Assembly (NCBI GenBank): GCA_004375895.1
Contig: SOJW01000062.1
Span: forward strand, 1 to 34,265
Source of the DNA: Candidatus Stahliibacteriota bacterium
Lineage (GTDB): Bacteria; Hydrothermota; Tepidihabitantia; B3-TA06
Direction: 5' to 3'
Length of the DNA: 34,265 nt
Made by a program: the position numbers and the translations under genes. Every line of letters begins with the position of its first letter. The first letter of the stretch is position 1. Positions 1-7,354 of the stretch are shown piece after piece. A model generated the notes under the pieces. That model did not search any database and was not told the origin of the DNA. It saw only the letters and a list, made by a program, of their open reading frames with translations.

Positions 1-11
1 AAGATGGAGAA

Positions 12-63
12 GGGGGTGATCTGTTTCACCCTCCCCCTACCCCCTCCCATAAAGGGAGGGGGG
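12..63. repeat. GC-rich palindromic intergenic sequence
   Basis: Two adjacent inverted repeats are visible. GGGTGA (14-19) pairs with TCACCC (26-31) around a six-base loop, and CCCCTCCC (41-48) pairs with GGGAGGGG (54-61) around ATAAA. No T-run follows, so a terminator is not indicated. The C-run/G-run composition resembles intergenic repeats that are common in many bacterial genomes. The upstream gene is outside the window. Confidence 0.5.
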
Positions 64-102
64 ATTTTCTTCTCGTCGAGTGGAGGGGCTAGGGCTTCTT
101 CC

Positions 103-142
103 GGGGTCCCCGCGCGAGCGCGAAGCGGTCGTGCGGGGTGAA
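103..142 (+). repeat. Dispersed palindromic element, copy A
   Basis: This copy starts GGGGTCCCCGC and ends GCGGGGTGAA. The arms CCCCGCGCGA (108-117) and TCGTGCGGGG (129-138) pair with a single G-U, and the centre holds a smaller GCG-CGAA-GCG hairpin. Related copies lie at 12418-12456 (inverted), 16919-16958 and 17079-17118, with decayed or half copies near 18464 and 31623. It ends five bases before the -35 box of the next gene. Confidence 0.7.
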
Positions 143-147
143 TTCAC

Positions 148-176
148 TTGACATTTACACCCCCCCAGCCTATCAT
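148..176 (+). promoter_or_regulatory. Sigma70-type promoter, leaderless
   Basis: TTGACA (148-153), 17 bp spacer, TATCAT (171-176). The predicted transcription start falls at or within a base or two of the ATG at 182, so the mRNA would have essentially no leader. No Shine-Dalgarno sequence is present between the -10 and the ATG. Confidence 0.75.
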
Positions 177-181
177 CCCTC

Positions 182-2251
182 ATGAGCAACGAAGAAAAAC
201 CCAACCGTGATACAAGACTATTTCGAATGTGGAAAACATTCCCTTGGATGTGGATTCTGGTTGTGATTGCGATAATTGGTATATTGGCAATCCTCGCCAC
301 CGAATTAACAGGGTTAATATACCAATGGACACTCAGTGAACCAAAAGGATGGTGGCAAAGATTATTCTTTGAAAGCGACTTCGATTCACGAAATAAATAT
401 CTCCTCAGCGCAGCTGCGCAGGTACTTGGCGCTGTTTTTGCTCTTCTCTTTTCAATTACCCTTGTTGCAGGGCAGTCTGTTGCAAAATATACCCACAGAA
501 CGCTGACGGTCATCTTCAACAAGTGGATTTTAGGCTACATGGGTGCATTTGGTGGAGCTATCATCTGGATACTTTCCTGCATAAGCTACCCTACAGACGC
601 AAGGGCCGTTATGACAGTGATGGTAGGAATTATCTTTGTTTGCCTATCTGTCCCTTTGTTTTTCTGGTATCTAGTTCAAAGAATGAATCTTGAGGGAATG
701 TCCCTAGAGCTTAAAAGGATAGGTCTCAATGCTACGAAGAAAAATGTTGAGAAAAAAACGGTGGAGATGATTTCGGCGATCGCAAATATCGGTACGGTTG
801 CCTTAAACGAGAGAAACTTTGAAGCCTTTGCTAGCGCTCAAGGCGAGTTGGCTAACTTCGCTCTAGAGCTAGAAACTAAAGTCGAGGGCCTAGAAGATAG
901 ACCTGACGTCAAAGAGTTACATGAGTCACTATTTAAGAGATTAGGGGATACTTGTAAGGAATTCATAGATAACCCCCGCGCACCCGGAATCATAATCAAA
1001 CACTTAGGCCGTATTGGAGCCAAAGCAATGCAGTATCAACCTAAGAAGCTTTATGAAACAGAATGGGCAGCAAGAAACATAATTGTCGAAATAGCTCTGT
1101 TGTGCGATAGAGACAATCGTATACCCCTCTCAGTTGAATGTGTAAAATCATTAAAAATAATGCTAGATAGTGTTCCCCCGGGAAAGACTAATCGCACAAA
1201 GGAATTAATGGAAGATATAATTGGTATTTTCAATATCCATTTTGAACATAAGTGGAAAGAACACTTGCCCAAATTTTTACATATGACATTTGAATTCCTT
1301 ACAAAATACAAAAACCAACCAGATACGCCGGAATTCTCAGGGCGGCTACTAGATCATTTCTTCAGTTATTTCAATTTCTGGGCTAAACATGATATGCTCG
1401 ACGAAGCCTCTGGCAATTACAGACACGTTCTCAATCTCCTTGATTTCCTAAAGGAGAAGGAATACTTCCCCCGATATACAAAGCCTGTGCTAGAGCGTCT
1501 TGGGGAATACGCTAAAACAGCCCTAAGCAAAAACCAAGTGTGGCGGGAAAAAGTAGCGGAACGAATCTATCGCAAGGTTGAAGGTTTGTCAAATGACTTT
1601 GTTAAAAATGGCCCACATGAACTTCTACCTGTGGCACAAAAGATATACTTCTACTCGTTAGGCACAAATCAGCTAAAAGATGAGACATCAAAAGACCTTT
1701 TCAAAACTCTCTTGAATCAAATAGCTAAGATCAGCAATATCAAAGGTATAAAGGACGATTACTGGGATGCAGAATGGAGCACCGCATTAACCAAGGCTTT
1801 TGAAGTGACTGGCCGCCAATTCACAAAGAAGTTTGGAATAAACCTTATACAAGAATTATGGTATGATATTAAAACCACTGGGGAATGGATTATAAAACAA
1901 GCTTTCAAGAGAGGCAATGATTGGGTAGAGTTACTTCTTGAGTTGCATCAATTCTTTTTCCAAAGCATGGTTTTGGCCCGGAGTAGTGATACCTTGCCTG
2001 TTCCTTTCCAGGAGGAGATTTTCAAATGGACTTGGATTACATTTGTCACTTTCAGAAGAGAAGGTGCCGGTTGGGATGATTTGGGAAATTATTTGCTGCA
2101 AAATAAAGGATTCGCCAAGGATTTTTTTGATCAATATTATCGAGCCGCAAAAGAAGAAGGAATGAAATTAGGAATATCAGGAGATACTTTTGAAGAGCGC
2201 AGAGGGTTTTTGGCGGCGATCTCCCAATACAATTTACCTCAAAGTTCGTAG
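182..2251 (+). CDS. Large membrane protein, DUF2254-like N-terminus, helical C-terminus
   Basis: A 689-residue protein of unknown function. About four hydrophobic segments lie in the first 165 residues (near 19-46, 75-98, 113-135 and 141-165). The stretch FSITLVAGQSVAKYTHRTL resembles the FSLTLVA...SPR motif of DUF2254 membrane proteins, but this similarity was judged by eye. The remaining roughly 500 residues are charged and helix-rich, looking like a cytoplasmic alpha-solenoid with no recognisable catalytic motif. The start is set by a near-perfect promoter whose -10 ends five bases upstream. The coding sequence is visibly more AT-rich than its neighbours and is flanked by palindromic repeats on both sides, which suggests horizontal acquisition. 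It stands alone as a single-gene unit. Confidence 0.8.
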   Translation: MSNEEKPNRDTRLFRMWKTFPWMWILVVIAIIGILAILATELTGLIYQWTLSEPKGWWQRLFFESDFDSRNKYLLSAAAQVLGAVFALLFSITLVAGQSVAKYTHRTLTVIFNKWILGYMGAFGGAIIWILSCISYPTDARAVMTVMVGIIFVCLSVPLFFWYLVQRMNLEGMSLELKRIGLNATKKNVEKKTVEMISAIANIGTVALNERNFEAFASAQGELANFALELETKVEGLEDRPDVKELHESLFKRLGDTCKEFIDNPRAPGIIIKHLGRIGAKAMQYQPKKLYETEWAARNIIVEIALLCDRDNRIPLSVECVKSLKIMLDSVPPGKTNRTKELMEDIIGIFNIHFEHKWKEHLPKFLHMTFEFLTKYKNQPDTPEFSGRLLDHFFSYFNFWAKHDMLDEASGNYRHVLNLLDFLKEKEYFPRYTKPVLERLGEYAKTALSKNQVWREKVAERIYRKVEGLSNDFVKNGPHELLPVAQKIYFYSLGTNQLKDETSKDLFKTLLNQIAKISNIKGIKDDYWDAEWSTALTKAFEVTGRQFTKKFGINLIQELWYDIKTTGEWIIKQAFKRGNDWVELLLELHQFFFQSMVLARSSDTLPVPFQEEIFKWTWITFVTFRREGAGWDDLGNYLLQNKGFAKDFFDQYYRAAKEEGMKLGISGDTFEERRGFLAAISQYNLPQSS

Positions 2252-2348
2252 GGGCCGACTTCAGCGTGCCCCTTGGGATACTTTGTATTCCATAGGGTAT
2301 TAAGTCGGCCCGCGTAATAGTTTTCCGGGCGCACCTAAAGGTACGCCC
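2252..2348. repeat. Inverted repeats immediately after the stop codon
   Basis: GGGCCGACTT (2252-2261) and AAGTCGGCCC (2302-2311) are perfect 10-bp arms enclosing a second hairpin, GGGATAC-TTT-GTATTCC. A separate palindrome follows: GGGCGCACC-TAAA-GGTACGCCC (2327-2348). There is no T-run, so these look like intergenic palindromic repeats rather than a canonical terminator, although the first could still stop transcription. Confidence 0.6.
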
Positions 2349-2419
2349 CTACGTTTAATGAGATAGTTTCGCAAGCCCGCCCTCGGTCGTCGGTTTTCCT
2401 GAAAACGCTCAGGTTAGAG

Positions 2420-2642
2420 TTGCGTGTCATCGCATCCTGCCATGAGATCGCCACGTCCTTCCTCCCTTTGGTCGTCACTCCTCGCGATGACGGAGGGTGG
2501 TTGTGCTATGGGATGGTTCCGCAAGCGTCACCCTTCGGAGCTTCGCTCACAATGACGAACGGGGGTAGCATGATCGCAAAGACAATTTCGGCGTTGACCC
2601 TTGCGGCCTTTTCTCCCACGAAGAAAAGGAGCACCAGCTGTC
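2420..2642. repeat. Intergenic repeat tract, no gene
   Basis: The tract contains GAGATCGCCACGTCC near 2444, CGCGATGACGGAGG, and TTCGGAGCTTCGCTC...ATGACGAAC. These belong to the style of dispersed repeat that is often mistranslated as short ORFs in bacterial genomes. A related fragment (GCGACGTGGCGATCT, its reverse complement) occurs at 13145-13159 inside the DUF3795 gene. A reading frame runs from here into the next gene, but the repeat portion is not credible as protein. Confidence 0.6.
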
Positions 2643-2670
2643 TTGACATCCTAAACTCACCTCTTATAAT
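2643..2670 (+). promoter_or_regulatory. Sigma70-type promoter
   Basis: TTGACA (2643-2648), 16 bp spacer, TATAAT (2665-2670): both hexamers are consensus. The predicted start is near 2677, giving a leader of about 30 nt that carries AAGGAG at 2696-2701, seven bases before the ATG at 2708. This settles the start of the downstream gene. Confidence 0.85.
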
Positions 2671-2707
2671 CCCTCATAATTTCTGCTTAATCACGAAGGA
2701 GAGAGAT

Positions 2708-4039
2708 ATGTTCAAGTGGATTGACAGGACTTTCATCAAGCCGGTTGAGAACTCCAGGATGCCTCTGGGCACCTTTATTCTTCTGGCCTACGGCTACATG
2801 GTCGTCCGCAACATGCTGGAGGGCGTGCTGGAGACGCCTGGGATTGGATTTGCCGCAACCACCATCATAACCCTCGAGATACTGCTTATGCACTTCCCGT
2901 TGTTTTACTTTATGCTTTTTACCATCGTGATACTCTTGATTCACTTCAGCACGGGTCACGACATCCGCAAGATAACGAGGGTGCTTTTCATCTACTCGTT
3001 CATCATCCTCATCGCCCCATTGGCTGATCCCCTGTTCCGTTCGGGCGGCTACAACCTTGCCTATCCAGGGGATCCACGGATGATCTGGGAGGGCATCAAG
3101 GCGACTTTCGGCCTTGGTAAAATGTACTACGGCGGTTCACCAGGCATGTTAATAGAGGGTTATCTGGGCATGATACTGGTTGCGATCTACGGCGGCCTTC
3201 GCGCTCAAAAGACGTGGCGTAAGGTGCTTTCGATTCTACTCGCCCCGGTTATTCTCGTGGTGGCTGTCTTTATTGCAGGAGGGTTACAGCAGATTGTGGG
3301 GGCTATTTTTGGGGGCGGTTCGATAGGGATTGCCAACATCTACGCCACCGGCGGTCTGATCGGCTCTGCGACGCGCAAGTACTCATTGGTGCTGCTCTTG
3401 CCGTTGATACCGCTTCTCGCGCTCAGCTTATGGCTCTATAGCCGTGAGAAGGTTCGTTTCTTGTTTCGCTCGCTGAAGCCTCTCTTGCTTATTGTGTTTG
3501 CACTTGGCGCAGGGGCTGGGTTTCTGTTCGGCTGGCTTAACCTGCGGGACGTGCTTATTGGGGTGCCCCGTAACCCGTTTGATTATATCGCCTTGTTTGC
3601 GCTTTTGGTTCTGGGTGTTTTGGCTGGCAGTGCAAGTCTTTTCTTCGCTAACGCTTACGATCCTGCCGTTGATGCAGGCGCCAGGCGGACGTTCCGTCGG
3701 GCTGCCGGGGGGCTTTTTATTCTCTCTATGCTCCTTGCCTGGTGTCTGGGGTATACGGCACTTTTTATAGTCATCGCTTTCTTCGTCTGCGGTCTTGTTT
3801 TACATATTCCCCCCCTGCGTCTGTCACGCTTTGCCGTGCCCTCCTCGTTCCTCCACGCATTGGCTGTATTTCTCCTCGTGCTGGCCGGGTATTCCCTGTT
3901 CGGCATGGAACGAACCTTTAACCTCTTCCCATGGCAGTTAGGGCTGGCTGTTTTCTTGCCGCTTTGGGCTGTGTTTTTAGGACGAGAGCTCATCCTGCGG
4001 CGTGCGGGGCTTAAAGCTGAAGAGGAGGCAAAGGAGTGA
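2708..4039 (+). CDS. Polytopic membrane protein, degenerate UbiA-like
   Basis: A 443-residue inner-membrane protein with about ten or more hydrophobic segments. The reading frame is open from 2420, but the consensus promoter at 2643 and AAGGAG at 2696-2701 fix the start at 2708 (MFKWIDRTF). The C-terminal half resembles the UbiA prenyltransferase superfamily: NAYDPAVDAGARR sits where UbiA proteins have NDxxDxxxD, and LHIPPLRLSRF matches the usual YSxPPLRLKR segment. The first motif is altered and the second aspartate motif is not evident, so catalytic activity is doubtful. It overlaps the next gene by one base (TGATG), so the two are probably translationally coupled. The UbiA relation is inference from motif patterns and could be a chance likeness. 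Confidence 0.75.
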   Translation: MFKWIDRTFIKPVENSRMPLGTFILLAYGYMVVRNMLEGVLETPGIGFAATTIITLEILLMHFPLFYFMLFTIVILLIHFSTGHDIRKITRVLFIYSFIILIAPLADPLFRSGGYNLAYPGDPRMIWEGIKATFGLGKMYYGGSPGMLIEGYLGMILVAIYGGLRAQKTWRKVLSILLAPVILVVAVFIAGGLQQIVGAIFGGGSIGIANIYATGGLIGSATRKYSLVLLLPLIPLLALSLWLYSREKVRFLFRSLKPLLLIVFALGAGAGFLFGWLNLRDVLIGVPRNPFDYIALFALLVLGVLAGSASLFFANAYDPAVDAGARRTFRRAAGGLFILSMLLAWCLGYTALFIVIAFFVCGLVLHIPPLRLSRFAVPSSFLHALAVFLLVLAGYSLFGMERTFNLFPWQLGLAVFLPLWAVFLGRELILRRAGLKAEEEAKE

Positions 4040-5208
4040 TGAAGGGCTTGCGGATATCCGCGGGTCTTATAGCCGCGGCGGTGCTTTCGGCCGCAACTGT
4101 TGCCCTTCTCCCGCCTCTGCTTTTGGGGATTGGCACCTTGTGGTTCATCACGCCGCCTCTTGGTTTGTTTGCTGCAGCGGCAATTCTTCTGCGGAAAAAC
4201 GCCTTGCTTATGGTTGCGACGATCCTTGTAGTTCTTGCCGTGAGCATCGCGGGTGTCCTGCATCCCATGCGTCTTTCCCCCTCCCAGGAGCGCAAGCTTA
4301 CAGCGACCGGCTACTTCCTTAAGGGGCAAACCTTCTTCCTCCGAGGTGACTACTCCCAGGCCCTGACTTCCTATACGGAGAGCGAGAAGGCCGGGTTTCG
4401 CCACCCCTGGGTTGCCTTTCAACGCGCTTACTGCTACAACTTCCTGGGACGCTCCCAGAACGCGTACGAGATATTCGCACGTCTGATGCGGGATACGCTT
4501 CTGGGTTCCCTGGAGACAGTACACATAAACTATGCGCTCTCCGCCCTGAAGTCCGGCAACTATAAGCAAGGTGAGCAGGCTTTCTGGCAAGCGTTGAACT
4601 ACAACCTCCAGCCAGGATACTGCTACTACCAGCTGGGCATCTACTATAGATTGCGCAACGATCAGACAAAGGCCGAGGAGATGATGACCAATGCACATCG
4701 GTTGGCTTACAACCGTAGCCAGTGTTCGTCGATACTCGGGTCGATAGCCGAATCTCGCAGGGATTATGCACGTGCGGAGGAATTCTACCACAGAGCACTG
4801 CGTGAGAATCCTGAGAACATCGCGGTGCATGTAAAGCTGGGGAGCCTTCTTTTCCGCCTGGGGCGCCTGAGCGATGCCAAACAGGTGCTGCTTGAGGGGG
4901 TGCGTATATCTGAATGGATACCCATTAACTTCAGGGTATACGCCATGCTTCTGAATAACCTGGGGTTTGTCTATGCCGAAGAGGGACAGCTTGCGAAGGC
5001 GATTCCGGCCTTCAAGCAGGCAATCCATCTTGACCCTGCGTTCATGGATTCCTACGATAACCTCGCCCACCTCTACATAAAGAATAACAGGTTTTCTGAT
5101 GCTGTTGTTGTGTTAAGGGCAGCTCTAAAGGTTAATCCGGGCTATAGGCCGGCTCGCAGGACGCTTGATCAGCTGCTCGCCGTGCCCGAGGCTGGCCAGC
5201 CGCAGTAG
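4039..5208 (+). CDS. Membrane-anchored TPR-repeat protein
   Basis: A 389-residue protein. Two to three hydrophobic helices fill roughly the first 75 residues. They are followed by repeated 34-residue helical pairs typical of tetratricopeptide repeats, such as GQTFFLRGDYSQALTSYTES, AEEFYHRALRENPENIAVH and AIPAFKQAIHLDPAFMDSYD. TPR arrays mediate protein-protein contacts; no enzymatic domain is seen. The ATG at 4039 overlaps the TGA of the upstream membrane protein, and AAGGAG or GAGGAGG (4022-4036) can serve as the ribosome-binding site. A GTG at 4036 is an alternative start. Context suggests it works with the upstream polytopic protein as a two-component membrane unit; the partner and process are unknown. 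Confidence 0.85.
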   Translation: MKGLRISAGLIAAAVLSAATVALLPPLLLGIGTLWFITPPLGLFAAAAILLRKNALLMVATILVVLAVSIAGVLHPMRLSPSQERKLTATGYFLKGQTFFLRGDYSQALTSYTESEKAGFRHPWVAFQRAYCYNFLGRSQNAYEIFARLMRDTLLGSLETVHINYALSALKSGNYKQGEQAFWQALNYNLQPGYCYYQLGIYYRLRNDQTKAEEMMTNAHRLAYNRSQCSSILGSIAESRRDYARAEEFYHRALRENPENIAVHVKLGSLLFRLGRLSDAKQVLLEGVRISEWIPINFRVYAMLLNNLGFVYAEEGQLAKAIPAFKQAIHLDPAFMDSYDNLAHLYIKNNRFSDAVVVLRAALKVNPGYRPARRTLDQLLAVPEAGQPQ

Positions 5209-5245
5209 CTTTCCCTTGGCTGCGGGAATTCTTCTGACTAAAGGT

Positions 5246-5428
5246 TTATCCTCTGGTTTCTTTCTCACCCAGTTTTGGGAAGAAGACCTGTTTGCTGTCG
5301 TCTGCCAGGGCTGCGGCTATCCGGTACATGCCGGGCTTCTCGGCGGTGCGGCGGGCGAACTCAAGGGTATCCTCGACATTCCGCCGCTTATCCACCACCG
5401 CGAGCGCCTTTTGGGATAATACCCCCAC
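5246..5428 (-). CDS. Small hypothetical protein, leaderless
   Basis: A 60-residue protein starting with GTG at 5428. No family is recognised. It is soluble and charged, with LSQKALAVVDKRR followed by NVEDTLEFARRTAEKPG and a C-terminus rich in K and E. Support for it being real comes from upstream: TTGACA (5465-5460), 16 bp spacer, TATGCT (5443-5438), with GTG only nine bases beyond the -10. That geometry matches other leaderless genes in this window. There is no Shine-Dalgarno sequence. It converges with the TPR gene. It could instead be the remnant of a longer gene. Confidence 0.45.
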   Translation of the reverse strand: MGVLSQKALAVVDKRRNVEDTLEFARRTAEKPGMYRIAAALADDSKQVFFPKLGEKETRG

Positions 5429-5437
5429 GTCTTAAAA

Positions 5438-5465
5438 AGCATATAGCCTGCCACTAACTTGTCAA
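5438..5465 (-). promoter_or_regulatory. Sigma70-type promoter for small ORF
   Basis: On the minus strand: TTGACA (5465-5460), 16 bp spacer, TATGCT (5443-5438). The predicted start is near 5431, three bases before the GTG at 5428. Confidence 0.6.
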
Positions 5466-5573
5466 GTGTCCTCAGACTGACTTGTCTTCCGGGGGCGGGT
5501 GGACTCGTAACCCTTGACTGATAGCTTATCAACCCAACTTCCGCCTTGCCTCTAATCCACAGAGGGGGGTAAA

Positions 5574-7343
5574 CTAATCGACAGGGATGAGCATCCAGGA
5601 GGTGTAGTCGGCTACCCCTAAGTAATCATCCGATGCGGCCACGGAAAGCGCACGACCAGGGGTTTCGATGAACTCACCTATTACGGGATTTCTGACATCG
5701 CTTACGTCTATGGGAAGAACCCCCTCTTCACCGCAGGCCACATACAGGGTTGAGCCTTCCAGGGCCATCCCGTAGGGTTGCGTTTCGATGAAGGCGAAGG
5801 AGAGTTGTCGGGGATTCTTTGCCTCGGAGATATCAAGGGCAACAATGGCACCGATCGAGTCGGCCGCATACAGGACGTCGTCTCTGCGCAAGAGCGCTTG
5901 CGGGCTTATAACGCCTGGATAGATAGAAAGTTCGTGAATTTCCTGACTCTTATTCCTTACCACCATCACCCGCAGTCCGGAGTCGGGGTCAGCCACGTAT
6001 ACGATGGAATCCTTTGCCGCCACGTCTGCTGCCTTAATACCCTGTAAGGCTACCCTCTGCTGGAGCGGACCGCAGGGGCAGATCAATAGGACCCTTAACC
6101 CTCTGTCGCCTGCGGCAAGGAATATCAGATCCTCGCTCAGGGCAAAACGTTGAGGCGTACCGGGCTGATTCAGGTCAAACTTGCGTTCTGCAAAGGGGAA
6201 GGTCTTCAGGTTAAATATGGAGGCGCCGCGGTCTGCGTCTGCTACGTAAAGGTATGTTCCAGAGAGCAGAACCCCTGCGGCCTTTTTGGGTGCCGGCTCG
6301 GCATGACCCCAGGTTACACACTCCTCCCCTTTCAAGAGTCTCCCGATACTCGCGCCGTCCCGATCCCGTGCCACCGCCCAGAACGCGCCGCTTTGTGCGG
6401 TATGAACCGAGGGGGAGTTCTGCTCAAGACGGGCGGCTACCTTCAGCTCCTTTGGGCTCTTGCCTTCAAGACGCACCAAGCCTCGCTCACGAAGTGCCAG
6501 GAACACACCCTCCTTGGTCGCCAGGATGCTCGCAACGTCCCCCTGGCGGAACGGCTCGGCTATCTCCAAACGCTCGCCACGGAGGTTGAATACCGAATAC
6601 CCCGCATATCCCTGGGCGGCATACAGATGTTTGTTGTAATAGGCAAGCGAGACCACCTCCGAACCGCTTGAGAAGCTCTTTTTTCTCTGGGGAGAGGAAG
6701 GCTCGGCAAGAGAGAAACCGAGGATATCTGCTGCGGTTGTTGCAACGAAGAGAAGGTCTTCTGCAACCGTAAGTGCCTGGGCACCGGAAACATCCATGGC
6801 CCGCACAATAGAGGGATTCTCTCCAAGCTCAATGATCGCAACCCCGCCCCTGCCGCACGCCGCATAGAGGAACTCACGGTAGATAAAGAGGTCTTGCACC
6901 GCACCGGGTGCGTCAATCGCCCCGAGGAGCTTCGATTCCTTCCCCTGCGAGAAGATTACAATCTTTGCCGAATCCGTACCCGCTACCAGCAAATCCTTGC
7001 GGGCCGCAAGCGCCGTCACCTTCCCTGCGACAGGATAGGTGGTCAACATCTGGGTTCCCCTGGTCGAAATCTTGAACTCGGTGATCCGGTTGCCTTCACC
7101 AAGATATACTTGCTTGCCCGCCAGTGCTATCTTTCTTGAGTAGTGTGGTGTGGGGATGTGCTCCTGAACACTGAGATCTGCAGGAACTATCGTAAGCCCG
7201 AAACCGCTTGCGGCGTAAATAGTCCCTTTGACCTCAACCAGATCTGAAAAATCCCCTGATATGAAGTAGTTACGTCCTTCCTCGAATAAGACCTCCACCT
7301 CAGACGATGCGGTCATCAACGTTAAAAGTAATGCTGCGAACAT
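5574..7343 (-). CDS. Exported LVIVD-type beta-propeller protein
   Basis: A 589-residue protein with a very short hydrophobic signal peptide (MFAALLLTLMTASS). The rest is a series of roughly 40-residue blade units of the LVIVD type, such as LYVADADRGASIFNL, VYVADPDSGLRVMVV and LYVACGEEGVLPIDVSDVRNP. LVIVD repeats form extracytoplasmic beta-propellers of unknown ligand. A CPCGP motif is present at residues 422-426. AAGGAG lies seven bases before the ATG. It is the last gene of a leftward unit, 11 bases after its paralogue at 7355-9112, which carries the same CPCGP motif at nearly the same position. A cell-surface or periplasmic scaffold or binding role is likely; the ligand is unknown. Confidence 0.85.
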   Translation of the reverse strand: MFAALLLTLMTASSEVEVLFEEGRNYFISGDFSDLVEVKGTIYAASGFGLTIVPADLSVQEHIPTPHYSRKIALAGKQVYLGEGNRITEFKISTRGTQMLTTYPVAGKVTALAARKDLLVAGTDSAKIVIFSQGKESKLLGAIDAPGAVQDLFIYREFLYAACGRGGVAIIELGENPSIVRAMDVSGAQALTVAEDLLFVATTAADILGFSLAEPSSPQRKKSFSSGSEVVSLAYYNKHLYAAQGYAGYSVFNLRGERLEIAEPFRQGDVASILATKEGVFLALRERGLVRLEGKSPKELKVAARLEQNSPSVHTAQSGAFWAVARDRDGASIGRLLKGEECVTWGHAEPAPKKAAGVLLSGTYLYVADADRGASIFNLKTFPFAERKFDLNQPGTPQRFALSEDLIFLAAGDRGLRVLLICPCGPLQQRVALQGIKAADVAAKDSIVYVADPDSGLRVMVVRNKSQEIHELSIYPGVISPQALLRRDDVLYAADSIGAIVALDISEAKNPRQLSFAFIETQPYGMALEGSTLYVACGEEGVLPIDVSDVRNPVIGEFIETPGRALSVAASDDYLGVADYTSWMLIPVD

Positions 7344-7354
7344 GCTCTCACTCC

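Noticed and set aside
2420-2707. Extended N-terminus of the UbiA-like protein
   Set aside because: The extension translates an intergenic repeat, and a consensus promoter plus AAGGAG lie inside it, so the start is placed at 2708.
3655-5070. Long minus-strand open frame (471 codons) opposite the membrane and TPR genes
   Set aside because: It is antisense to two well-supported genes with ribosome-binding sites and domain patterns. Its composition is rich in R, G and Q without any domain, so it is a mirror of codon bias.
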